Assembly (NCBI GenBank): GCA_902362595.1 | Contig: CABIXF010000004.1 | Coordinates: 1-64,000, forward strand | Reading direction: 5' to 3' | Origin: Bacteroidaceae bacterium | GTDB taxonomy: Bacteria; Bacteroidota; Bacteroidia; Bacteroidales; Bacteroidaceae | DNA: 64,000 nucleotides | In this document: in pieces, positions 38,931 through 45,612 of the stretch | Layout: every line of letters begins with the position of its first letter | How positions within the stretch are numbered: the stretch's first letter is position 1 | Made by a program: the position numbers and the translations under genes | Notes under the pieces: generated by a model | Database searches by the model: none | What the model was told of the DNA's origin: nothing | What the model saw: only the letters and a program-made list of their open reading frames with translations

Positions 38931-39848
38931 TTAGAATTTGTTGCAACGGTCAAAGAAATTGATAGCTTCCAGTTCCGCCTTCATGCGGGCCTCTTCTTCG
39001 TCGGTCATGTTCTGGAACGGTGTACGGTTCTTGCCCAGATCCAGTCCGATCAGTTTCATAATCCGTTTTCCGGCTACGATGTTGCCCCGGTAGTGACAGA
39101 TTACGTTGATGACATCCTGTGAGAAGTTTTGCAATTCGCGAGCCTTTTCAATGTCGCCGGCTTTCCAGGCATCGAGGATGCCTACCAGGTTGATACCATT
39201 GTAGTTAGTCGTTCCACCGATACCGCCTTGTGCACCGCCCATGGCCAGTGACGGAAGGATGGTTTCATCCTGACCGTGCAGCATGTCGAACTTGCCGTTC
39301 TTGTACAGGCGGCACTGGTTGTATTCATAAATGCTTTCGTACGTATATTTGATACCGGCAAAGTTCGGAATACGTCCGTCTACAGCTTTCAGTAATTCCA
39401 CCATCGGCAGGTAGGCACCGTTGAATGCCGGAATGTGATAATAATAGAATGGAAGATTCGGCGCTCCAGCTGCGATTTCTTCGCAGTATTTCACCAGTTC
39501 TTCGATACGGCCAATTTTCGGGAAAGGAGGAGCCATGGCACCGATACCCCATGCGCCGATTTTCTGTGCATGTTCGGCCAGCATCTTGCTTGCCTTTACA
39601 CAGCAGCTTCCCACATGTACAATTACTTTGAAACCTTCGGGAGCTACTTCAATCCAGCGTTCAGCCAGTTTCATGCGTTCTTCTTCCGTCAGCATGTAGC
39701 CTTCACCAGATGAACCATTGATGAACACACCTTTCAGGCCGTTTTTTGCCAGCATAGCTGCATACGCAGCAATCGGTTCATAGTTTACTTCCCCATTTTC
39801 ATAAAACGGAGTAAACGGAGCATCAATTAAGCCAATAATTTTTTCCAT
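38931..39848 (-). CDS. nanL: N-acetylneuraminate lyase
   Basis: Aldolase that splits Neu5Ac into ManNAc and pyruvate. 305 residues, a DHDPS/NAL-family TIM barrel: INGSSGEGYMLTEEER (about 43-58) with the pyruvate-binding Ser-Ser, YYYHIPAFNGAYL near 140 with the catalytic Tyr, and the Schiff-base Lys in FAGIKYTYES near residue 168. The GxxGE pattern fits NAL rather than DHDPS, as does the operon (nanE, transporter, sialidase). It is the first gene after a good promoter. Confidence 0.94.
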   Translation of the reverse strand: MEKIIGLIDAPFTPFYENGEVNYEPIAAYAAMLAKNGLKGVFINGSSGEGYMLTEEERMKLAERWIEVAPEGFKVIVHVGSCCVKASKMLAEHAQKIGAWGIGAMAPPFPKIGRIEELVKYCEEIAAGAPNLPFYYYHIPAFNGAYLPMVELLKAVDGRIPNFAGIKYTYESIYEYNQCRLYKNGKFDMLHGQDETILPSLAMGGAQGGIGGTTNYNGINLVGILDAWKAGDIEKARELQNFSQDVINVICHYRGNIVAGKRIMKLIGLDLGKNRTPFQNMTDEEEARMKAELEAINFFDRCNKF

Positions 39849-39854
39849 AATATT

Positions 39855-39882
39855 ATATTTAATAAATTGATTTATTTAATAT
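39855..39882. promoter_or_regulatory. Palindrome over the nanL transcription start
   Basis: AATAAAT-TG-ATTTATT (7+2+7, 39861-39876) is the core of a longer 13+2+13 inverted repeat with one mismatch. It lies just downstream of the nanL -7 box, where a repressor would block initiation. The half-site AATAAA/TTTATT recurs at 41158-41169 before the ROK gene. The region is AT-rich, so chance is possible. Confidence 0.4.
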
Positions 39883-39885
39883 CGG

Positions 39886-39916
39886 CAAAAATAGCGATAT
39901 AATTTTTATATTACAA
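39886..39916 (-). promoter_or_regulatory. Promoter of the nanL operon
   Basis: Minus strand: TTG (39916-39914), 20-base spacer, TATTTTTG (39893-39886), 38 bases before the nanL start. Full match to the Bacteroides pattern. Confidence 0.6.
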
Positions 39917-39928
39917 GGTTTTTAGGGG

Positions 39929-41017
39929 CTATTTTGAAAGAAGTTTTTCTTTTTTAAGGGGATAAATTGTAATTTTTGGCGTACGTATTCCTGGTTTTAT
40001 TTCTCCGCATACCATGTATAAACAATGATGATGTAGCAGGAGAATGCCCCCGGCCCGTGCCATACCCGGGATGTTGGGATGCTGGGCCCATTTTTTATGT
40101 GTGAAGTCAAAGCAGAGGAGGTCATCGTTGAACCGATACCAGGATGGGTCGTGAGTGAGATAGTCCTTTCCGGCTTTTCCGTCCAAAGCCTTTTTAAAAA
40201 TGCTATAGTTGACTCCTCCGGTAAGGATGAGATGTGTGGAGGTTTGGGTGCCGCTTCCTCCCGCCATACAGCGTTTTTCCCCATTCTCTTCCAGAGGTAT
40301 GTCCGACTCGTACTCCCAGCGGTCGGTTTCGGGGAGATAGCATACGATGTCGTGTGAAAGTATGCTTTCCGAGGTGTTCGATGCTGCCTGGTATCCACCT
40401 ATTAAATAAAGCTTGTGTGCGTCGTGGACCAGAATCGGCTGTACGCGCTGAGGCCCTGGGTAGGCAGACAGCTTCTGCCAGTTACGGCCTGTGTTCAAGT
40501 CCAGTTTGTACAGAGTGTTCTGTCTGTGCTGTTGGTTTCCTCCGGTAAGGTAGATACAGCCGTTAAGAAGGGTGGCCGCGGCGTTGTCTATAGTCTCGGG
40601 CAGGGAAGGAAGTGGCTGGATAGTAAACTTTTGTGGAGAGTCGGTAGCTTGAATACGGAATACGCGGGTCAGGCAGGAATCCGCATTGGCTCCTCCGATG
40701 CAGACCAACCCTTCCGGAGTTTCTATGGCACAGCCGTAGGCTATTGGGCAGGGAAGTGATGGAAGTGGTATCCACTGTGGGCATTCAGACTGGACATTTA
40801 AGGCATAACATTGGTCGTAATACACTTTCTCTCCTCCTTCGGCAGCGGGTTTGAGGGGAAAGTTGCAGCCCCCACCCACTATCAGCCAGTCTTTTATGAA
40901 GCCCGCAAAAGGAGCGGATACACCTTGTGCAATCGGATAGTCGGGTATAGATTGTGCCAAAGATATTGCATACTGGAATACCAAGATTCCCCAAATCAGG
41001 AGTTGTTTTTTTTTCAT
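39929..41017 (-). CDS. nanM: N-acetylneuraminate epimerase (Kelch repeat)
   Basis: Exported mutarotase that converts alpha-Neu5Ac released by sialidase to the beta form used for uptake. I place the start at the ATG ending at 41017 (362 residues), which opens with MKKKQLLIWGILVFQYAISLAQ, a clean signal peptide; the longer frame adds 24 non-signal residues. Six Kelch blades can be followed (SAPFAGFIKDWLIVGGGCNF; YGCAIETPEGLVCIGGAN; AAATLLNGCIYLTGGN; PILVHDAHKLYLIGGYQ; STHLILTGGVN; AGGILLLHHHCLYMVCGE). It lies upstream of the nanL promoter, so it may be transcribed apart from that operon. Confidence 0.9.
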   Translation of the reverse strand: MKKKQLLIWGILVFQYAISLAQSIPDYPIAQGVSAPFAGFIKDWLIVGGGCNFPLKPAAEGGEKVYYDQCYALNVQSECPQWIPLPSLPCPIAYGCAIETPEGLVCIGGANADSCLTRVFRIQATDSPQKFTIQPLPSLPETIDNAAATLLNGCIYLTGGNQQHRQNTLYKLDLNTGRNWQKLSAYPGPQRVQPILVHDAHKLYLIGGYQAASNTSESILSHDIVCYLPETDRWEYESDIPLEENGEKRCMAGGSGTQTSTHLILTGGVNYSIFKKALDGKAGKDYLTHDPSWYRFNDDLLCFDFTHKKWAQHPNIPGMARAGGILLLHHHCLYMVCGEIKPGIRTPKITIYPLKKEKLLSK

Positions 41018-41157
41018 ACGTATCTTTATTCGGTTAATGGAGGATGGAATTATTTTTGCTAAAATAAGCATAATATTTAAGTAGTCCATGATTTAATGAA
41101 GAATTTTCTTGGTTTTCGCTATAGATAATTAATATTTTGCTTTTGTTGTTTTGTATC

Positions 41158-41176
41158 AATAAATTTATTATCTTAG
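41158..41176 (+). promoter_or_regulatory. Palindrome and weak -7 box before the ROK gene
   Basis: The perfect 12-bp palindrome AATAAATTTATT (41158-41169) abuts TATCTTAG (41169-41176), a partial -7 box. It sits in the 290-base divergent region between nanM and the ROK regulator, where I see no other clear signal. Confidence 0.3.
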
Positions 41177-41307
41177 CCATCGGTTCGTTGGGAAGGTCAT
41201 TTTAATAAGTATGACCGCCTTATGGGACGTTGATATTAATAAAACAAAGAATAGCCTATTATTTTGGCTGGTTATTGCGGGTTTAACTAAAGTATGGTTA
41301 TGATATT

Positions 41308-42516
41308 ATGGTACACAAGTTAATCGAAGGTCTGGGAAATGGCACAAAAAATATGCTTACTCAAAAGCGGATAATTACCTATCTGATGCACAATCACTCG
41401 TCTACTATTCCTGATTTGGCGAAAGACATAGACTTGAGTATTCCGACTGTCACCAAGTTTGTGATGGAACTGGTGGAAGAAGGATACATCATCAATTATG
41501 GAAAGCAGGAGACCAGTGAAGGCAGACCTCCTAATCTGTATGGATTGAATCCGGATTCAGCGTATATGGTGGGAGTGGATATCAAGGCATTTTGTCTGAA
41601 TATCGGTTTGATGAACTTTACAGGTGATATGGTAGATATTCAGATGGGAATAGAATGTCGTCTCGACAATACGCTGGAAAGTTTGGATTTGCTGATTCAG
41701 CATATTTGTACTTTCATTGAGAAACATAAAAATATCAGGGACAGAATTCTTCAGGTGGGAGTAAACATATCCGGGCGTGTGAATCCGGAAGAAGGCTATA
41801 GCTTCAGCATGTTTAATTTCGAGGAACGTCCGCTGGCCGAGATTTTGACTGAAAAAATAGGGATTCCGGTGAGCATTGACAACGACACCCGTGCCATGGC
41901 CTATGGCGAGTTGCTGAAAGGGGTGGTGAAAGGAGAAAAAGATGTGGTGTTCATCAATCTCAGCTGGGGACTTGGTTCAGCCTTTATCATTGACGGAAAA
42001 ATCTATACGGGTCGTTCGGGATTCTCGGGAGAATTTGGTCATTTCAATGTGTTTGACAATGAAATCATCTGCCGTTGCGGGAAAAAGGGATGTCTGGAAA
42101 CCGAAGTTTCCGGTTCGGCGTTACATCGGATTCTTTGTGAGCGGGTAAAGAACGGGCAGACTTCCATTCTTTCCAAGCGAATTCTTACAGGGGATGCTCC
42201 GCTTACGTTGGAAGAGATTGTGGAGGCCACTAATAGGGAAGATATCCTGTGTATTGAATTGGTGGAAGAAATCGGACGCAAACTGGGGCGTTATCTTGCA
42301 GGGCTGATTAATCTGTTCAATCCGGAACTGGTGGTCATCGGCGGAACGCTGGCGTTGACGGAAGATTATATTTTGCAACCCATCAAGACGGCAATCCGCA
42401 AATACTCCTTGAATCTGGTAAGTAAAGATTCTGCGGTGGTCTTGTCGAAGTTGCAGGCAAAAGCAGGAGTGGTAGGCGCCTGTCTGTTATCCAGAAGCAA
42501 ATTGTTTGAATGGTAA
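41308..42516 (+). CDS. ROK-family transcriptional regulator
   Basis: A 402-residue NagC/XylR-type regulator. Residues about 15-80 are a winged helix (DLSIPTVTKFVMELVEEGYIINYG followed by an SEGRPPNLYG wing). The ROK sugar-kinase fold follows with GVDIKAFCLNIGL near 90, SIDNDTRAMAYGE near 190, the EFGHF motif near residue 247 and the zinc motif CRCGKKGCLE near 255. The DNA-binding domain argues for a repressor rather than the hexokinase RokA. It diverges from nanM at the end of the sialic-acid locus, so it probably senses an amino sugar (ManNAc, GlcNAc or a phosphate) and controls the nan genes; the ligand is inferred. Confidence 0.88.
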   Translation: MVHKLIEGLGNGTKNMLTQKRIITYLMHNHSSTIPDLAKDIDLSIPTVTKFVMELVEEGYIINYGKQETSEGRPPNLYGLNPDSAYMVGVDIKAFCLNIGLMNFTGDMVDIQMGIECRLDNTLESLDLLIQHICTFIEKHKNIRDRILQVGVNISGRVNPEEGYSFSMFNFEERPLAEILTEKIGIPVSIDNDTRAMAYGELLKGVVKGEKDVVFINLSWGLGSAFIIDGKIYTGRSGFSGEFGHFNVFDNEIICRCGKKGCLETEVSGSALHRILCERVKNGQTSILSKRILTGDAPLTLEEIVEATNREDILCIELVEEIGRKLGRYLAGLINLFNPELVVIGGTLALTEDYILQPIKTAIRKYSLNLVSKDSAVVLSKLQAKAGVVGACLLSRSKLFEW

Positions 42517-42531
42517 ATTATAGAAATAGGT

Positions 42532-42574
42532 GAGCCTGTCAGGAATGATTCATTTCAGACAGGCTTGTTTTTGT
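42532..42574 (+). terminator. Terminator of the ROK gene
   Basis: AGCCTGTC (42533-42540) and GACAGGCT (42558-42565) form an 8-bp stem followed by TGTTTTTG. It separates the ROK gene from the convergent XRE gene. Confidence 0.75.
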
Positions 42575-42591
42575 GCATACCTTTATTTTTT

Positions 42592-42801
42592 CTATTCTTC
42601 CGCCCGATATTCCAGTATGTCCCCCGGCTGGCAGTCCAGTTCCTTGCAGATAGCCTCCAAGGTGGAGAAGCGTATGGCCTTGGCCTTTCCTGTTTTCAGA
42701 ATGGAGAGATTTGCCGGTGTCAGGTCAATCCGTTCGGCAAGCTCTCCCAGCGAAACTTTCCGTTTCGCCATCATCACATCTAGATTTACGATAATCGGCA
42801 T
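42592..42801 (-). CDS. Small XRE/Cro-type HTH regulator
   Basis: A 69-residue protein that is one helix-turn-helix domain of the YozG type: VNLDVMMAKRKVSLGELAERIDLTPANLSILKTGKAKAIR-like order, with the recognition helix in TPANLSILKTGK (about 29-40) and the closing LEAICKELDCQPGDILEY. Such regulators are regularly paired with DUF2975 membrane proteins, as here (14 bases after the DUF2975 gene). It is the last gene of a five-gene operon whose promoter is flanked by TATCG-N5-CGATA repeats; autoregulation through these sites is my inference. Confidence 0.88.
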   Translation of the reverse strand: MPIIVNLDVMMAKRKVSLGELAERIDLTPANLSILKTGKAKAIRFSTLEAICKELDCQPGDILEYRAEE

Positions 42802-42815
42802 AGTTAGTAGTTGGG

Positions 42816-43268
42816 TTAAATAGTTAAATCTTGTTCTTCCTGCATCTGGATACCTATCTCAAACAACAAGGATACCAGCACGAAAACGGCTCCTATCACA
42901 ATCAGCAGGATGCTGTTCTGATGGAATGTGTCTATTGGGGTGAGATTGACGATGACATTCATCAGTACTCCCGAAAGCATTGTGGAGATTCCGATGGCTG
43001 ACAAAATCCGTTGGTTGACGCGACAGAATACTTTTCCTTTTTTCACGTTGCGTGCCATGAAATAGGTCAGCAGGCCGATAAAGAAAATGGCGTAGCACTC
43101 AATGGCTTGTACCAACGCTTCCCATATAAAAGTATCGTTGTTGTCTTTTCCCATTTCATAACAGAGAGGCAATATCTGGCTAAAGCCGTAAGCAATGGAT
43201 GCAAAAAGGCTGAGTACCGAAACAAAGTCGCAGTATTGCATCAGGCGCTTGTAGGATTGGGTTTTCAT
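42816..43268 (-). CDS. DUF2975 family membrane protein
   Basis: A 150-residue protein with four membrane segments (about 15-35, 50-70, 88-108, 118-140) and short charged loops, consistent with DUF2975, a family of unknown function often encoded beside a small XRE regulator. The C-terminal sequence FEIGIQMQEEQDLTI is close to the ending of the upstream DUF2975 protein (FALGLRLKEENDLTI), so both share the family's conserved tail. It lies 15 bases after that gene and 14 before the XRE gene. Confidence 0.8.
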   Translation of the reverse strand: MKTQSYKRLMQYCDFVSVLSLFASIAYGFSQILPLCYEMGKDNNDTFIWEALVQAIECYAIFFIGLLTYFMARNVKKGKVFCRVNQRILSAIGISTMLSGVLMNVIVNLTPIDTFHQNSILLIVIGAVFVLVSLLFEIGIQMQEEQDLTI

Positions 43269-43283
43269 TGTTCGAGTGTTTAA

Positions 43284-43931
43284 TTAAATGGTCAAATCGT
43301 TTTCTTCTTTCAGTCGCAGGCCGAGGGCAAAGATTTCAGCAGCCAGCAGGGCGATGAAACCTAAAATCAGTGTGGAGTCAGAAAAAGCCATCAGGGTGTT
43401 GAATTCGCTTCCCGCCAGTTCAATGGCCTGTGCAAACTGATGGTTTGAAATCCAGATACTGATATACCCAAGTACACACATCCCTACCATGCTCCAACCG
43501 ATGCGGCGCAGGTGTTTTACGTTAATCCAGTCGAACACGATGTTCCGGTTGATGTGTATTATCAGCTTGCCGAAATAGACAACGACATAGATAAATCCAA
43601 CGAGGACAATGAAACCGATGAATCCCTGTAATACACTGATGCCAAGACTAATATTGGTGTAAGGATATTCAATCAGTGCTGTCATAGGTTTGATGGCCAG
43701 TTGCTTGCCGTCTTTTAGGTTGGTGACCGTACCGGCTGTTTCCGTCAGGTCGGTGGGCAGAATGTGCACCGTTTTATATTGGGGAACGTCCATGATTTCT
43801 CCTTGAGCGGTTTTCATGCCGATTTCAATTCCGTTGATAAATATTTTTGCGACCATGTATACATTTCCGGAAACAGACAGCAGAAAAGCGGCAATCACGC
43901 ATGCACAGAATATATTCAATTTCTTTTTCAT
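43284..43931 (-). CDS. DUF2975 family membrane protein, longer paralogue
   Basis: A 215-residue protein with four membrane segments and, unlike its neighbour, an extra external loop of about 60 residues (about 30-90) between the first and second segments. The tail FALGLRLKEENDLTI matches the shorter paralogue's. Function unknown; a membrane sensor or partner of the XRE protein is possible. It follows the CPBP protease gene by 29 bases in the same operon. Confidence 0.8.
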   Translation of the reverse strand: MKKKLNIFCACVIAAFLLSVSGNVYMVAKIFINGIEIGMKTAQGEIMDVPQYKTVHILPTDLTETAGTVTNLKDGKQLAIKPMTALIEYPYTNISLGISVLQGFIGFIVLVGFIYVVVYFGKLIIHINRNIVFDWINVKHLRRIGWSMVGMCVLGYISIWISNHQFAQAIELAGSEFNTLMAFSDSTLILGFIALLAAEIFALGLRLKEENDLTI

Positions 43932-43960
43932 AATGCAGATGAAAATTTTAAATGGTCAAA

Positions 43961-44794
43961 TCATTTATTGTTTTCTAGTTCAATAACTTCTGCCTGGGCA
44001 GGCTGCTGCCAGGAAGCCGGTTGCGGAATCAGCTTCTTTTGGATGAACAATACGCAGAGGATGGTGAGGACAAATCCTCCGGCTGCCATGAGTGCCGCTC
44101 CGGTGGCTCCGTAAGTAGAAACCATGGTCGCATTCGGGTCGTCTGCCGATAAGAAAGCAATCACAGCCGTACCGTTGTTGACAAAGTGCATTAGGATGCC
44201 GGGGAGCAGGCTGCCCGTGCGGTAGTACATCCATCCCAGTGCCAGGCCGGTGACAAAGGCGAAAGGTGCTTGTACCCAGTTGCCGTGTACCAGTCCGAAA
44301 ATCAGAGAGGAAAGTACGATGGCCCCTGCCGGATGTTTCCATTTGCGGAGCAGATGTCCCTGAATGGCACCACGGAACAGCAGTTCCTCTACGAGGGGAG
44401 CCATGATGACGATGGCCACGATACCTAAGGGATGGTGCATCATCATGTCAAAGGCGGCTTCCATATTGTTGGGCAGGTCGGCCAGTTCGTTGAAGTAGTT
44501 GGTCCATAAGCCCATTGCTAAGATAAATACCGCCGAAGTGACCAACAGTTTGGGTGAGCAGTGATATCCCCAAGTCTTCCGGTCCAGGCCCACATATTTA
44601 CCTGCCAGCAAATGAATGCCTACTGCAGCGGTAGAGAGTACCTGTGCCAGCATAATCAGGTTTGTATAAAGAGCGTCGGGGATCTTCGGTAATTCGAAGG
44701 TGTGGCGATACCACATGTATCCACAGATGGCTACCCCCATGAAAGCCAGTTGGTAAGCAAAGAAATACAGTAATAATTTGATGGTGCGTCCCAT
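43961..44794 (-). CDS. CPBP family intramembrane metalloprotease
   Basis: A 277-residue membrane protein with about eight membrane segments. It has the family's catalytic motifs: EELLFRG near residue 137, FGLVHGNW near 166 and HFVNN near 203, which supply the Glu and His residues of the active site. CPBP proteins include CAAX prenyl proteases, bacteriocin-immunity proteins and maturation proteases; which applies is not visible. Context is unusual: it lies between a small secreted DUF3836 protein (26 bases upstream) and two DUF2975 proteins with an XRE regulator, suggesting one signalling or protection unit. Confidence 0.88.
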   Translation of the reverse strand: MGRTIKLLLYFFAYQLAFMGVAICGYMWYRHTFELPKIPDALYTNLIMLAQVLSTAAVGIHLLAGKYVGLDRKTWGYHCSPKLLVTSAVFILAMGLWTNYFNELADLPNNMEAAFDMMMHHPLGIVAIVIMAPLVEELLFRGAIQGHLLRKWKHPAGAIVLSSLIFGLVHGNWVQAPFAFVTGLALGWMYYRTGSLLPGILMHFVNNGTAVIAFLSADDPNATMVSTYGATGAALMAAGGFVLTILCVLFIQKKLIPQPASWQQPAQAEVIELENNK

Positions 44795-44820
44795 AATCGT
44801 GTACGTTTTAAAAAGTTTGT

Positions 44821-45141
44821 TTACTTGTTGGTTGAAAGTTTCTGAAGAACTGGACCTTCAGTGCCCCAGGTCAGCAGATAAGCCGGATTCCAGGCTTTTC
44901 GGTCCGCATCCCAGCGGTAAGCCTTTTTCTCGGTCAGGGTTCCCAGTGTGTCGTACCGGTATTCGTACTTCCACTTGGGAGTGAGTGTTTTGCCGTCTTC
45001 ATTCAGGGTAGATACCGTCAAGCTCTGCTGGTTCTGTCCGTAAATGAAGGTTTCTTTTGCGTGTGCGTGTGTGGCTGTCAATGTCATCAGCACAGCAGCG
45101 ATTCCTGCTGCCAGTGTCTTTTTTGTGAATGTCTTTTTCAT
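44821..45141 (-). CDS. DUF3836 family secreted small protein
   Basis: A 106-residue exported protein with a signal peptide (MKKTFTKKTLAAGIAAVLMTLTATHAHA, cleavage near 28). The mature part repeats a short beta pattern (KYEYRYDTLGTLTEKKAYRWDADRKAWNPAYLL), with Tyr- and Trp-rich segments typical of DUF3836 proteins of Bacteroides, function unknown. It is the first gene of the CPBP-DUF2975-XRE operon, 75 bases after the -7 box, and therefore a candidate substrate or signal for the intramembrane protease next to it. Confidence 0.8.
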   Translation of the reverse strand: MKKTFTKKTLAAGIAAVLMTLTATHAHAKETFIYGQNQQSLTVSTLNEDGKTLTPKWKYEYRYDTLGTLTEKKAYRWDADRKAWNPAYLLTWGTEGPVLQKLSTNK

Positions 45142-45187
45142 AACTGTACGTGTTTGTGTGTAAATAATAGTGTGTGTCGTTTGTATT

Positions 45188-45278
45188 CGATAAATATTTA
45201 TCGTTTTTCGATATGCAAATGTAGGTGTTATTTTTGAACTACAAAAGAAAAACAGAGATATTTTATCGAAAAACGATA
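45188..45278. promoter_or_regulatory. Paired operator-like inverted repeats around the DUF3836 operon promoter
   Basis: Two TATCG-N5-CGATA inverted repeats, at 45199-45213 (spacer TTTTT) and 45264-45278 (spacer AAAAA), lie 65 bases apart; with flanking bases they are 17-bp exact reverse complements of each other. A third overlapping palindrome CGATAAATATTTATCG occupies 45188-45203. One copy covers the expected transcription start and the other lies upstream of the -33 element, an arrangement typical of a repressor. The likely binder is the XRE protein of the operon. Confidence 0.65.
45216..45245 (-). promoter_or_regulatory. Promoter of the DUF3836-CPBP-DUF2975-XRE operon
   Basis: Minus strand: TTTG (45245-45242), 18-base spacer, TACATTTG (45223-45216). 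It lies between the two TATCG-N5-CGATA repeats, with a leader of about 65 bases. Confidence 0.6.
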
Positions 45279-45428
45279 AATTTCCCCTTTTTTACGGGAA
45301 AAATGAGGCTTAAAGGATTGGAAAAGGATAAAAGAGGACTTTGCAGGCTTTAAGGAGCATAGGCGTATGGTGAGGTCTGAATTTTGGAAAACCTAAGGGT
45401 ATGGATGGAGAAATGCAGTGGTTTATTT

Positions 45429-45516
45429 TACGTTTCTCTTACGGAAAACATACGTTTCTCAATGCGGAAACGTACGTTTCGCGATAGGAAAATGTACGTT
45501 TCTATATAGGGAAACA
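45429..45516. repeat. Four 22-bp tandem repeats
   Basis: Four head-to-tail units at 45429-45450, 45451-45472, 45473-45494 and 45495-45516, each starting TACGTTTC, then six variable bases, then GGAAA or GGGAAA and a final three or so bases. Each unit junction makes an imperfect palindrome of the form GGAAAnnnTACGTTTC. The 22-bp period puts units two helical turns apart. They lie 97-184 bases before the GH30 gene. A regulator-binding array is possible; the function is unknown. Confidence 0.8.
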
Positions 45517-45568
45517 TAAAAAATACTGATAAATTCTCCTTTTAATGCCGTGTTAGATTTAAAATTAA

Positions 45569-45576
45569 TACTTTTA
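45569..45576 (+). promoter_or_regulatory. Weak -7-like box upstream of the GH30 gene
   Basis: TACTTTTA differs from TAnnTTTG at the last base and lacks a clear -33 element. It stands 36 bases before the GH30 start and 52 bases after the tandem repeats. Confidence 0.3.
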
Positions 45577-45612
45577 CGTTGTCTTTAGATTCAACAAAAA
45601 CCTGTATTTACC

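Noticed and set aside
41308..42516. ROK protein as the GlcNAc kinase RokA
   Set aside because: It has an N-terminal winged helix and divergent position typical of a regulator; kinase activity cannot be excluded but is not the likely main role.
45429..45516. CRISPR array
   Set aside because: The 22-bp units are contiguous, without spacers of unique sequence, and no cas genes are present.
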